In this document: one piece after another, positions 1 to 12,190 of the stretch
How positions within the stretch are numbered: position 1 is the stretch's first letter
How the letters are laid out: every line of letters begins with the position of its first letter
From: Lucifuga dentata
Lineage: Eukaryota; Chordata; Actinopteri; Ophidiiformes; Bythitidae
Direction of reading: 5' to 3'
Length of the DNA stretch: 64,000 bases
Assembly: GCA_014773175.1 (NCBI GenBank)
Contig: VXCM01000300.1
Coordinates: 26,001-90,000, forward strand
The notes under the pieces: generated by a model
The model's input: the letters and a program-made list of their open reading frames with translations, nothing else
Told to the model about the DNA's origin: nothing
Database searches by the model: none
Program-made: the position numbers and the translations under genes

Positions 1-308
1 AACTTTCAACTTAAAACAATCAGGATTTTTAAGCAGAACATTAAAATAGTAGACATATTAGAAAAGACAAAATGATCAAAGTCATCTCAAATGCTCCTAA
101 GACAGAATCTCAACCAAAAATGTCTTTCAGGTTACCCATCAAAACTATCTCTCTACTTTCTTCTTCTCATACTATGTTTGAATCTGTTCAAGTTGACTTT
201 GGTTTTCCAGAATACAAATCATAGTGTACTGCTGTGCCCATGGAGCAAGATTCTGCCATCAATGGGCCAGGGGCTGCTGAAGGTCCAGCTCTTGGAACAT
301 TAAAAAAC

Positions 309-309
<1 letters not shown>

Positions 310-360
<51 letters not shown>
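310..360. repeat. (GA)n microsatellite
   Basis: A run of about 25 AG dinucleotides. It opens short spurious reading frames on both strands (Arg-Glu repeats on plus, Ser-Leu repeats on minus). Nothing else in 1-700 looks coding. Confidence 0.95.
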
Positions 361-363
<3 letters not shown>

Positions 364-723
364 AGGATGGGGAAGGCGGGAAGCAGGAAACTGTGCGCAT
401 TTCCTTAGACAGGATACAGAGCTCCTCCAAGAGGCATCCTGGAATCACATGCCTCAAAGACCTTACTTGGTCTTTCAAACAAACACAATGATTTTCTTTT
501 GAAACATTATTGCACTGAAGAAAGAGACAACTCTACAGTTATGTTACAAAAAATTTTGAGTTATAGGAAAAATCAAGCGGCATTATAGATGGCAGCTAGG
601 GGGGATTTGTTGAGGGCACCAAACTTCATTGTTGTGTCCAAATTTGTTCACTTTTCGCTGTTTTAGTGTTTCACATTTTGTAGTGTTGCCCAAATTTGTA
701 GAGAGAATTATTGCACCTTTGCT

Positions 724-905
724 CAGCAGTTCTCAGTCCTGGTCCTGGAGTACCTGAGCACTGCATAATTTCCATCTCTCCCTGCTTTACTTACACTTCA
801 ATGGCTAAATCACGTGTCCACTTGATCGAGATCTTGATTAGTTAAATACTCCTGATTTAGCTGACCAGACGTGGATAGAACAGGGGAGAAATGAAAAATA
901 TGTGT
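724..905 (+). repeat. Hairpin-type interspersed repeat, copy 1
   Basis: The block starts with cagtcctggtcctggag and contains atttccatctctccctgct. Its far end carries a rough inverted match (ggaccaagaattg). A related block lies in the opposite orientation at 45335-45577, sharing the 'cctggtcctgga', 'actgcat' and 'ttccatctctccctgct' segments in order. I read it as a short non-autonomous element with no coding capacity; its family name is unknown to me. Confidence 0.55.
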
Positions 906-1394
906 TGGAGACTCTGAGGACCAAGAATTGTGAAAAAAACAGTTTACACATTAGAGGGTGTCACCAAACAGCAGGTTACTTGGCGTGGATGCTGATACAG
1001 CAGCACAGTCCTGTTAGGAAGCCAAATCTGCTAAATTAAGAGATAAAATATTATTATTTCTATTATTACTATTACTACAGTCATTATTATTATTTTTATG
1101 TGCTGACTGTAGTACTACTGCAGTCATACAGAACTTGTTGCAGATCCTGGTGCTGCCACCTGCTGTACATTGTTTTCCCCAGAGTCCAATAATTCTAAAT
1201 CCTAATTTAAATAGATATTACAGCGGACACTGAATCTTACGTATTTTCTATAAACAACTGTTAACTGATTAAGTCATCGCATTTAAGTGGCTAATTTGCA
1301 TTTCCTGTCAGTACGCGTCAACCGGAACTGTTATGACTGTTTTCCATCGGTCTCTTTTCGGTGTTGCACAAAACAATGCGCACATAGCAGTGAG

Positions 1395-3718
1395 ATGTTT
1401 TGGAGTTTAGGCAACGTTAGTGTTGTTGATACGTTTTGGTTATTTTTGTCAACATGTTTCTTATTATCTTTTTATGCTCACATAATCTTACGTAATTTGC
1501 CGGAAAGATTTGAAAGCTCTGCCATTTATGTGTTATTTCAGGATCTTATTCGGTACGGAAAAACCAAGCAAAGTATCAAACGACACGACTGGTTGCGTGT
1601 GTTTGATATCCCAAAAAGGTAAAGGCTATTTCGGAACACACACACAACTTTGGTTTCACTTCTTAAAAATATTCATATACCATTAAAGATCCGTCTTATG
1701 TGCTATGTTTCTTTTTTCAGATGGTTCTGGCACTTCTATGCGATCTCCGTTGTCTGGAATGGTTTTCTACTCGCCTTGCACCTGAACGTCGCACATGTGT
1801 CATATCCATTATGGCTGACCTGGATAATGGACATTTTGACAGGTCTACCGAGCACTGAGAATAAAGGTACAGGAGGCTGACACACCTCTGCTATGTTAAA
1901 GCTGATACCTTCCTGTTTTTGACTTGACTGTCTGATATTGGTTCTGCCTTTAGCTCCACAGCTGTCTGTTGTTCTGGTCCAGATGTTGCTCTGGCTGCAT
2001 TCCCTGAGGAGGTTGCTGGAGTGCTTGTTTATCAGCATTTTCTCGAATGGAGCCATTCACTTGGTGCAGTATGCATTCGGCCTGGGATATTACATGGCAC
2101 TGGGATTGACAGTGCTCTGCTCGGGCAATCTGGAAAAAGGTGAGACTGAAATGAGTCATCAGTAATCAGTCTCCAGTGGTTCTGTGTGTGTGTGTGTGTG
2201 TTTATGTTTATGGTCGGTGATTCTCTTTTCAGAGAATGTTTCACTACTCTCCCAGCTGGACTGGTTCCATGTAGCCGGAATTGCACTTTTCATATGGGCC
2301 TCACTGCTGCAGCATCATTCCATCGTCCTGCTGGCCAGGCTTCGCACTGGAAATTCAGGTAAGCATGTGTCTGAATACTACATCTGTCACTACAAATTAT
2401 TTATATTTCATTAATGATGACCATTTTCAAAAGTACACTATATCTACCTACGTCAGTGAATGTTGTTTTACTGCATTCAGAAAGTGATTGGTTGTCATTT
2501 ATTTCAGGATGTTACATTATTCAGCTTGCAGAATCTTAAAATGGGCTTACTTTGATAATCCACAACAATCAATATTTTGTCTGATTTAAGGTCATTGGGA
2601 TTATGTCACTAATGCATGATGATATCCCTGCAATATAAGATATATATCAGTGTACATATTATCACATATGCAAAAATAAATTGCAGCATACAAATGTTAT
2701 GTCTGCAGTTTTGTATATTTGACTGTTAATATGTACAGTTACTATTGTTATATTTCTTCAATTTATAGTTAATATTTATTAATGTCATTTCTGGTAAAGT
2801 TTCTTTTTTTTTTTTTTTTTNTTTTTTTTTTTTTTTTTGGTTATTTTTTAAACATTCTTGCCCTTGTCTTTGATAATTAAGTTTATTTTTCAACTCTGAA
2901 ACATCCTGCCTCAGTTCATATCTTTTTCAACATTTTATAACCAACTTTGAAGAACCATGACAAAAAAATGTTTGTTTATGTTGTGTATACTGTATTTGAA
3001 ACCACATCAGACAATATAAAAATCAAACAACAGCAAATTGTTTGATATTTTTTTTCTTTTTCTTTAGTCTTAAATCCAGTATCAGTAAAGATCTTGTGGA
3101 GATGCATTTAAAAGTGCAGACAGATTTGAAAAGTCTGCACTGTACCACACAAAAATAACATGAAAATGACAAAATAAAGCAAAAATGAAGTTGACTGTTT
3201 GATTATTTCTTCTCATTTTGTTAAAATGAAATCAAAGAACCATGTTATGCTTTTGGAAAATGAAAAGTACTAATATAAAGTATAGATCATTTGTAGCAAA
3301 CTGGAAAATAACATGCAAAAACTCTGATGTGGTCTATTAAAATAATGCATACAATACACATTAATCATATGAGTAATAGCATAAATCGCAATGATATATC
3401 GAATTAACCAGTTTAACCAAGGACTGATGTATTTTCTGTTTCTTTTGATAACTTTCAGGAAAAGTGGAGACTCTGGCTCACAGAATGCCAAAGGGAGGCT
3501 GGTTTGAGCTCGTGTCATGTCCACATTACTTTGCTGAGCTGCTAATCTACATCTCGCTGAGCCTGGTTTTTGGAGGACTTTCTCTCACCTGGTGGTTTGT
3601 TGTCCTTTACGTGTTCTTTAACCAAGCACTGGCTGCACAGCTTTGTCATGAGCTTTACATTAGCAAATATGAATCATACCCACAGCATCGAAAAGCATTT
3701 ATACCTTTTATGTTGTGA
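1395..3718 (+). CDS. srd5a3: Polyprenol reductase / steroid 5-alpha-reductase 3 (SRD5A3), five coding exons
   Basis: ER-membrane enzyme of dolichol synthesis. It was classically described as reducing polyprenol to dolichol, and more recently as acting on the polyprenal/dolichal intermediates; it is needed for N-glycosylation. Exons: 1395-1618, 1721-1866, 1954-2139, 2233-2358 and 3459-3718, joined in frame at GT..AG introns (phases 2,1,1,1), giving 313 aa against about 318 in human. Conserved landmarks are [11 protein letters not shown] at the end of exon 1, [12 protein letters not shown] in exon 2, [14 protein letters not shown] and [12 protein letters not shown] in exon 3, the [23 protein letters not shown] region in exon 5 (residues about 240-260), and the C-terminal [13 protein letters not shown]. 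Several hydrophobic segments fit a multi-pass protein. I chose the ATG at 1395 because it aligns with the family N-terminus; an in-frame ATG at 1287 would add 36 non-family residues. The next gene on the same strand is tmem165. Confidence 0.95.
2183..2201. repeat. (TG)9 microsatellite in srd5a3 intron 3
   Basis: A short TG run about 30 bases upstream of the exon 4 acceptor (AG at 2231-2232). Confidence 0.9.
2804..2838. other. Poly-T tract with single-N gap (2821), srd5a3 intron 4
   Basis: About 17 T on each side of one N. This is probably a collapsed or unresolved homopolymer marking a contig join. The 1.1 kb intron 4 (2359-3458) is otherwise AT-rich with no feature I recognise. Confidence 0.85.
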
Positions 3719-4570
3719 CTTATACCAGTCGGACTATGAGCCCTCTTTGATGTCAGAGCTGTGATGGAATGTAAATAGAATTTTCATCCCAGCAACACAA
3801 AGGTCTTATTGAAAATCCCATAATTGCATCACACAGAAAAAGTAAGTCCTAGATGAACATGGATATCATAAAAAGTCATCAAAACAAAAAAGCACAAATA
3901 AGTTGGCACGAACAAGTTGGCAAAATATACAACACTAATACCACAGGCAGGCACAGACACCACACAAATGCACACAGAGGCCTCAATTCACAATCTCTCC
4001 AAGCCACTACAATCAAGAGCATTGAGGCATCCCATAAAACAGACTAATGATCCTCCAGAACTTAAATGTTTATTATCCCACATCTCTCCTATCTTATCTT
4101 GTTTTTGTAAGCAGAAAATGATTTAGCCCATGGAAATCTACTACATTCAGGAAAGTACAGTTCTACCGCTCAAATCGGTTACTGTGTTCTATATAACATT
4201 ACCAGCAGTCTAACTATGGTAAACAAAAATCTTCAGGGTCCATAGAATTGTGAGCAAAAAACTGTTAGGATGCAGACTGACACCTCCACTGTGAGAAAGC
4301 TCATAGTTTTGGTTGGGATTTGCTTTGCATGCAGGCAAATGATAAGCCTGTGTGCAATGAAAAGCTACTGTCAGATGTGGCTTTATGATAAAAACGTAGC
4401 GTGGGAGCTTGGTGGAATTCAAAGAGTTTTTCTTTTTGAACCTGGATGCAAATGCCTTCTATGTCAAAGTTGTGGCAGAACGTTTTTTTTTTACATATAC
4501 AGTCAGATATAGCTTAGTTTTTGGCAACAATTTTCTTTTTGTTTCCTCATCACTTACCATAAATAATCTT
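3719..4570. other. srd5a3 3' flank, nothing recognised
   Basis: AT-rich sequence after the srd5a3 stop. Presumably 3' UTR at first; no clear AATAAA lies close to the stop. Small open frames here have no family resemblance. Confidence 0.5.
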
Positions 4571-4576
4571 CCAGGG

Positions 4577-5096
4577 AATGCTACCGCATACATGTTAGGT
4601 TACTGCCAACAATTTTCCAATGAAAATATTTAAATTGTGTTTCCTACCTGCCAGACTGCCATTGGTTTCAGTTCATTACAGTACGCTATAAAAAAAATCA
4701 GCTTGTAGAGATTTGAAACATGCTTGAGATGTTCCTTTACAGTGAACAAGACATTAGATATTTTGTCGAAGTAACTTTATGTAACTGGTCCAACACAGAA
4801 CCACACAGAAGAAAATGTATGTCTCTGCCAGGGAATATAGTCCCAGGAGAAGAAGGCTTTTACCAAGAAATTAAGAATTAACATCCCTTCTACACTCGGA
4901 CATATGTGTTAGCATGTAAATCATTGAATTTTTTTAGGTGATTTGAACATTTGATTTTGAAAGATTGGGGGATTTGGCAAAATAACGGAAAAAAAATACA
5001 TTTTTATGTTTTGGAAAATGGTTGTCAGTAACAAAATGTGTGTGCAGGTAGTATTTATTGGGCTTAAACATGCAAATTTACAGGTATGGTCCTTTA
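4577..5096 (-). mobile_element. Long-TIR MITE family A, copy 1 (reverse)
   Basis: Shares the whole internal sequence of the family described at 11384-11894, in reverse orientation: the cttcagttcatt-like segment, 'gaagtaactttat', 'gggaatatagtcccaggagaagaaggctttta', and the terminal block ending ggtatggtccttta. The left terminal repeat (about 4577-4630) is degraded. Confidence 0.7.
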
Positions 5097-6180
5097 GGTA
5101 AAATTAATAGTGGATCTTTAACTACTTTTACTCTATTTTTTTTTTCTAATGGACAAGTTGTACTTGCAGAAAGTAAGTCTTAATATGATAGCTCTACATT
5201 TACTCGAGTATGGCTTTGAGGTACTTTATCCACCACTGGAGTTATCCTTGTGATAGTGTTGTGAATGGTGTCTCTTGTTATTCTGTTCTCCCTTACTGGG
5301 AACAATATTCTGCTGGACAGATGTCACAGATGCTGGCTCAAGACTTGAAGGTGCAGAACTAAAATTCTCTATCTGAAAACTGAGTGGCAAGTACATGTAG
5401 CTCTTGACCAAGATACTTTCATGTACAAATGTGGATTGTTCACTGTACTCCTCAGCTATTTGTGCAGGGTGTGGATCTCCTTGAATGTGAAACTTGGCAG
5501 TACTGTTAATATTCTTGCTCGGCGTGACTCTCCAGGTGAGAGGCACATTAGGAGGAATATATTGATTATCATACTGAAAAATACAACATTATTTGTCGTG
5601 AATAACTTCGTGTCAAAACATTTCCAGCAGGTTTGTGTTAAATAAATCTGATTACAAACTACACAGCAAATGAAGTTTTTTGTCATTAAGTATACTACAG
5701 TTACAACTAATAAAACAAAGATTATTGTATGTATCTTCTGAAAATTAATTTATTTTTACTTCAATATTACTTTTGTTAAATCTGTGACCTTGCCTTGAAG
5801 GAATGTTCTGGAGGGTGTCATAATGCTCATCTCCAATAATGACTGAAGATTACACTAAATCAATCAAAATGTTGCTTTAATTATTATAATTTTCACAACA
5901 TATAAGGTGCTCCACGCTGAAATATAACATAGGTATTTGTTGATTTCATGTTTATTGTTCTGATGAAATATTATTTAGTATAGGTTTACTGCAAATAATG
6001 CATAAGCATTCAATAAACACATGTTTGAGCAGTTATTACTCCTTTTTAATTAACTTTAATAATTTACTACAGGTGTCTTGTGTAATTACTAGTGACGTAA
6101 CGCTAGTAACTTCCTCACTTCTTTTTTCTTTTTCTCTTTTTTTTTTTTTTTTTTTTAATTAATTTTGCAAGCCTTTCAAG
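5097..6180. other. Intergenic, no gene seen
   Basis: AT-rich spacer between srd5a3 and tmem165. The open frames at 5226-5546 (minus) and 5421-5645 (plus) have no recognisable protein family and no splice context. A poly-T tract lies at about 6137-6156. Confidence 0.5.
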
Positions 6181-6521
6181 CTTTGCCCATATTTTCCACA
6201 TCACGTTAGCACGGAAGTGACAATAAAGGCAGCCAATGAAATGTGAGAATAGTGCTTACGTCATCTTAGAACGCCAACGCTTCCCCTTTAACGGTCCAAT
6301 CATCTCTCTATTTCCTCCTCCATGTGGCAGCAGGTTTGTAACTTCCGTGAGTTGGCTCGGTGGATATGATTGTGTATCACCCCGGTCTCCCTTTAATTTT
6401 TGTTAATTGCTAACATGAAGTTAAGATAGTTTTGCTGTCAGTTTCCTCAAGTGATTTACGGGGGGGACAAATTAACAAGCAAATTGTATTTTGTCAGTGT
6501 TTTGAAGGGTTAGGGTTAATT
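6181..6521 (+). promoter_or_regulatory. Probable tmem165 promoter and 5' UTR
   Basis: Sequence immediately upstream of the tmem165 start codon. It contains CCAAT-type motifs (cagccaatga near 6229 and ggtccaatca near 6293) and a CRE-like ttacgtcatc near 6257. It is more CpG-containing than its surroundings. The assignment rests on position and motifs only. Confidence 0.5.
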
Positions 6522-9500
6522 ATGCCTGTCATGGTGAGCCGAGGAGATGGACGGGCTCATAGAAATGTGATGTGCGTCTTGTGTCCGCTTGTTGCCGTGT
6601 TGTTGTTGTCAGTCGGAGTTTCTGCTATTCCGGAGGAGCACAAACATGTTCAAGAGCAGCCACCGCAAGAGGTACGAGGTTTTAACTCTTTATCAACGAT
6701 AACAACTTCGTGGTTTTCGGCTTTAAATGAGTCTTGGAGCCGGTGTTGCTGCTGTTGAGTAGCGCTTCCTAGCTCGCTAGCTAGCACATGCTAACGGAGC
6801 CTTATCATTTTGTGTTCCGGGTTTACCTATCTCAAACAGACGTCTTTTCTAAACAGCAAGCCATTGTTTGACCTAAATTAAGACACGTTGACATCCTTGT
6901 AAGTGTAGCTGCTGAAGACAGATCTGCCTGATCAAGCTGACATACCCTTAAGTTTGTGTACATTCTGTGTAAAAGTCATTTACCCAATAAAGGTATAACC
7001 ATGTGTTCTGGATTAAACTGTATCCAAATACAACCGTAAAACTATACCACCAACAAGAAATATTCGGCGAACTGGTAATGTTGCACGATGGTAGGTTCTT
7101 TTTTTAAATTTTTTTTCTTCTTTAACGCAAATGCGACTGTTCAACAAGTTAAGCAATTCTAGAGATTCAGAGAAGTTCAGAATAGGTTTGTATTAAGTAT
7201 GTTAATAAGTACAATAAGTCATTTGGGGTAAATTCAAGTAAGATTTTATTTGTATAGCCCAGTATCATATATAATGTTTCAAAGGGCTTTACAGGTGGTT
7301 TCAGTTCTCAACCTAGCCCAAGATTTCTGAGAACACAAAGAAATACTCCCTAAAACCCTTATTGTCTAAGCTGAAAAGTGAAAGAAACCTCACAATCTGC
7401 CATTCAGAGAGCGAGAGAGAGATCTTATTTTCTTCAACAGCCAGGTGTGTAATAGGAGCCATAGGTGGGGAAGTGGGCAGTTACAAAGAAAGAAGACAAT
7501 TTGTTAAAATCGAGGATGATCCATAATACAGCGATGAAGCCGTGATCCAGTAGAGATACTAATTAATCTGAAACATCATAGTTTTAATTTTTTAAAAATG
7601 TGTATGGTTACAGCTAACTGTTGCTGTGTTACGTTTCTTTGCAGAAAGCTGTCAGTCCACATGCCATAGGCTCAGTAGTCAGCGAGGATGACTCCGGCAA
7701 AGGAAACCTGGGTTTCATTCATGCCTTTGTGGCATCTCTATCCGTCATCATTGTCTCCGAATTGGGAGACAAGACATTCTTCATCGCGGCTATCATGGCC
7801 ATGCGGTACAACCGTCTCACCGTGCTGGTGGGCGCCATGCTGGCTCTGGGTGTCATGACTTGTCTTTCTGGTTGGTAGAAGTGGATGTTTTGCTTTTCGA
7901 TTATAACTCAGAAAGCAATAATTTGGTGTTTCACTGAGCATTTGTTAAGTAATCATTCCCACCCCTGTCCAGTGCTGTTCGGCTATGCCACCACCATCAT
8001 CCCTAGAATCTACACATACTATGTGTCCACCGCTCTGTTTGCCATCTTTGGTGTGCGCATGCTGAGAGAGGGGCTGAGGATGAGTCCAGATGAAGGCCAG
8101 GAGGAGCTAGAGGAGGTGCAGGCAGAGATCAAGAAGAAGGATGAAGAGGTAAAGTTCAGCACTACAGGGAATAACTTTAGATTTGTAGGCCTAAGTTACA
8201 CTCACACCACCGAATCAAACTGGCGTGACTCAAGTGTGAGCACAAGTAAATAGGAACGGTTTGTGTCATTTATTAGAAAAAACATGCACCTAAAATTCCT
8301 TCAAGTGGTTCCCCTTTTTTACAGGAAGTACTCTTGTCTTTTTGTTCCTGCTGTGCACAAATTGCATCAGGATCACTGACGCTGCTTTTTAGAAGAAGAT
8401 ATGATATATTAGATTGAACAGGAGAAAACTGGACTGTAAAGCAGTAATTTATTTGCTACTCAAAACTATTCTGAAAAATACCCCAGGCACCTTCTCAGCA
8501 GTTTTTAGTTGTAATGAGATGAATTGTGATCACAAGGAGGCTCCCATGTGACCTTTACTGTTTCAGGCACAGCTGGTATGGATTAGAGTTTTGGGTTTCC
8601 TAGAGGGCTCTGTGCTATTTTCCACGACCTGACCAACTGATCTGTTGTCATAAATGGTTTTCATTATCTCAAGTAGTTGGACTGTTACAGCCTTCTCATC
8701 TCTGTGCCTCCTGCTACTCTGAAATATGAAGTCAGTGTAGTACTTGAAACAATACTCGGACTGAAGGATAGTGTCCTGGAGACTGAGCAAAGCTCCGATC
8801 AAATGTAAAACGATTTTTATAAAGCAAGTAAACCCATTCTGGAGGGCTGACACTTAATCTGCCAGGGGCTGATGTGAGGACCTTCACTCACCTCAAAGCT
8901 GCTTCTGATTTTGCTAAGCAACCAGTGACCTCCTCGGTGACAGCAGAGGAGGTCATTGTTCTACTTTTGTTGCAAAGGTGAAGAACAACAACAGAGACGT
9001 TGCATGAGGCCATTAAACATCCACACCGATTTATGAGATCGCTGCTTCCAGTAAACTTATATTAACAAAATTTTGTACTGTGTTTTGCTGCTGATGTCAC
9101 TTCACTAACGTTTTCAATACTGCCCCCTGTAATTTTTGTAGGTACTGCATCTCACATACATGTCAAAAACCAACCTTGGATACACATGGCAGCCATCTTT
9201 CATGCTTAGATGCATAGTTAATATGAGTTATAAATCAGGATTTAGCCAGCTCCTTACTTCATACTAACAGCATCACTCAGAGCTCCACCAAACTAGATAA
9301 TTGTTTTTGAGTCACACATTGTTTCTGCATCTAAAGAAAGGCATGTATGTAGTGTTTTAGTAAAATATGCGTCTTTGCAGCTCCAGCGGACGAAGCTGGC
9401 TAACGGGGCCCCGGACGTGGAGTCTGGCTCAGCCCCTACCCTTCCCCAGAAAAAGTGGCACAGCTTCATCTCGCCTATCTTCATTCAAGCCTTCACCCTC

Positions 9501-10010
9501 ACCTTCCTGGCAGAGTGGGGGGACCGCTCCCAGCTGACCACCATTATTCTAGCAGCCCGAGAGGTTCGTTCAACAGTCCCAATGTACCCAGATTTTCAGC
9601 TTAGGGGATCCCAGCGGGAATCAAACCTTTAATGTGTTGGCAGTACTTGATCGGTGCTCTTTTTGAGAACATTGCTTACTGCTCTCGTGATGTTTTGTTT
9701 TCCCAGGATCCTTTTGGAGTTGCAGTGGGTGGCACGTTTGGACACTGTCTCTGCACAGGACTGGCTGTGATAGGAGGAAGAATGATCGCCCAAAAAATTT
9801 CCGTCAGAACCGGTGAGCTAAGACATCTGAAAATTTTTCCTTGATTTTAACACAGTCTTATTTGTCTTGCACCACTCTATACCCAAATTACTATGTGAAA
9901 ATTATTTCTTTTTTTCTTGTTTTGTTTCCATAGTTACAATCATTGGAGGGATTGTTTTCCTGGCATTTGCCTTCTCTGCCCTTTTCATCAAACCTGAAGC
10001 CGGTTTTTAA
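6522..10010 (+). CDS. tmem165: Transmembrane protein 165 (TMEM165/GDT1 family, UPF0016), six coding exons
   Basis: Golgi Mn2+/Ca2+-H+ antiporter of the Gdt1 family, which supplies Mn2+ to glycosyltransferases; human loss causes a congenital glycosylation disorder. Exons: 6522-6671, 7645-7870, 7973-8148, 9381-9563, 9707-9812 and 9934-10010, all in frame with GT..AG junctions, giving 305 aa (human 324). Exon 1 has a hydrophobic signal or first membrane segment (CPLVAVLLLSVGVSA). Both family signatures E-x-G-D-[KR]-[TS] are intact: ELGDKT at residues 89-94 and EWGDRS at 229-234. The YNRL sorting-type motif follows at 105-108. A charged loop rich in Glu and Lys lies between (residues about 160-185). 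The C-terminus is FIKPEAGF. The gene lies about 2.8 kb downstream of srd5a3 on the same strand and ends tail-to-tail with clock. Confidence 0.96.
7230..7560 (-). repeat. Retroelement 3'-tail-like repeat in tmem165 intron 1
   Basis: Begins with ttttatttgtatagccca and continues with caaagggctttacag. These are hallmarks of the tails of teleost non-LTR/SINE repeats, read here in reverse. The remainder (to about 7550) matches the usual internal region only loosely. No coding capacity. Confidence 0.55.
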
Positions 10011-11383
10011 TCTGAAGAAAGACTTTCTGGTTCCTTCTGTACATAACTCTAAAACTCAGTTCAGTTGCTGTAGAAAGGTCGTAGTTTGACTCCCGTGTGT
10101 GTGCGACTAGAAGTGTGACTGTCAGAGTAAGAGCTGTATTCTCATTGTGTGTGTGTGTGAGAGAGAGAGAGAAAGAAGACTGGATTGTTACGGATTCCTG
10201 CCCTCTGACCAGGTCTTATAGTTCTGCAGCTCAGAATCAGAACGCTCCTCACTCTCAGTCCTGGCAGTTTGGTACAGAGTCTTTTTTTTTGGTCTTTTCT
10301 TTGCCTTTCTTGTTTTTAAATATCGAACGATTGATTTTCCTCTATGTAAAGTGAACTCAAGTGTTGTCAGGCGACTGATGGAATATGAACTCTGGAAAAG
10401 GAAAGTTAAATCTGCTGAGTCTCCTCAGAATGCATCTATCATTCAAGGCTGGTGTTTCTCAGCTGTTTTTTCCGTCACGCTCCCTGATGATCCTTGCGCT
10501 ATCCTCAGTTTTGGATAGACACATTAGATGCTCGAATGCATTATATGGCCTAACAAGCGGCCCTTCCTTTATCATCTTTACGATCTTTATCAAGATCATG
10601 TATGAAATTAATGACGTTTTACTTTCTGCCATGAGAAAAAAAATGTTTATTTCCTTGATATATTGCTTTTGCCATCCGATTTGAGATTTTATGCGAGGCA
10701 GAAAACTCCTGCCATTGTTCCTCTCACTGCACACATAGGACTAGTCTTGAGACTACAGCACGAAAGCACAGATGTCAAAACCGTTCCATGGAGGGCCGAG
10801 AGGCTTCAGAGTTTCCATCCAAAAACACCTCCAGGTGAATTCAGTGATTCGCTCCTCCATTCTGATCAAGAGTATGCTGATCATTAAAATCAGCAGGTGT
10901 GTTGTCCAGTTGGACTGAAATCTCGCAGCTTCCCTGCCCTCCAGAGCACATAGTTTGGCATGTGTGCGAAAGGCTGGTAATGTGTCCTGGTGTCACCTTA
11001 CCTGTACCTGTCCGTGGTGTTTGCGGTTTCTGTGTGGGTGAATTGTAACTCCAGAATCAAGGGTAGGCGCAGCCGCTGCAACACCGACCGGTCTGTCCCG
11101 TTTCCAGACAACAAGAAAGTCAAGCAACAGTAACACTACAGAGATTAGCTCCATTCAAGTACAAACCTCTTAGTTATCACCCCGTATCACAAAGTGTTCA
11201 TGAGAGAATGTAAATGTGATTACTTCAGGTACACAGTGGCTGTTGGAATTACCTAAACCACAGAGCCATGTTACTTTGCAGTGTTGATGCTACAGCAAAT
11301 GGGCAGAAACCTACACAGAACTACAAGTCATTCATTAGCAGCTACAGTGTAGCTACAGTGATGCCTCAACACAGCAATGGCAT

Positions 11384-11894
11384 TTAAAGGACCATACCGG
11401 CAATTTCGCATGTTTAAGCCCAATAAATACTACCCGCATACGCGTTACACTACTGACAATCATTTTCCAAAACATAAAATCATATTTTAGTTTTCTTGTT
11501 ATTTTGCCAAATCCTCTAATCTTTTAAAATCAAATGTTCAGGTGATATGCACACTTTAAATCTCAGTGTTTCGCCAGCTAACACGTACGTCTGATTTAGA
11601 AGGACAGTTTTTAATTTTTCAGTAAAAGCCATCTTCTCCTGGGACTATGTTCCCCGGCTGAGACATACTTTGTCTTCCGTGCAGCTCCGTGGTTAAATAA
11701 AGCACTGGTTAAATAAAGTTTCTTCGACAAAAAAATTTTAATACACGTGGTGTAGCTGTGGTGGATTACTTATCTCAAGCGTGTTACCACTCCATCAGTG
11801 TATTTTGGGAAGTGGTTGTCAGTAACGTAGCATGTACTGTATGCAGGTTGTATATATTGCCCAAATATACAAAATCACTGGTATTATCCTTTAA
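11384..11894 (+). mobile_element. Long-TIR MITE family A, copy 2 (best-preserved reference)
   Basis: An element of about 510 bp. Its first ~100 bp (ttaaaggaccataccgg..., with 'gcccaataaatac', 'ttacactactgacaatcattttccaaaa') reappear inverted at its right end (...'gggaagtggttgtcagtaacgtagcatg'...'ggtattatcctttaa'). Both tips carry TTAA, as expected of a piggyBac-type TTAA target. No open frame for a transposase, so it is non-autonomous. It sits in the 3' region of tmem165. Confidence 0.75.
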
Positions 11895-12030
11895 ACTCAA
11901 AGGCCCTGCACACCCACACAGGCTTTCTTACTTATCCTGGATTATTAGACCTCTTCAGGTGCAAGGTGGTGGAACTATGCAAGGAGTTGCTTGTCACTGA
12001 ACTCCCATCTACTTAGAATCATATATAATA

Positions 12031-12190
12031 GGAATGATAGTAAATTTAAAGAGCACTTTTAGGAAAAACAGTATCAAAGTGCTTTACAACAGAACAATTT
12101 AAAGAAAGCAGCAATTTAAGTAAAATACAGTCAAACGATACAAGGACTGAGTTGTTAAAAACCCTAAAAGTAGTTAAAAAATAATAGCTG
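12031..12190 (-). repeat. Retroelement-tail-like fragment
   Basis: Contains 'atttaaagagcacttttaggaaaaaca' followed by 'caaagtgctttacaacagaacaa', the pattern of a reversed non-LTR 3' tail. Short and degraded. Confidence 0.4.

Noticed and set aside
11742..11748. Scattered CACGTG E-boxes (for example 812, 11742, 24355, 37853, 42345) as clock-controlled sites
   Set aside because: A six-base motif is expected many times in 64 kb, and several lie in repeats or microsatellites. Only the one near the clock CpG region was kept, at low confidence.
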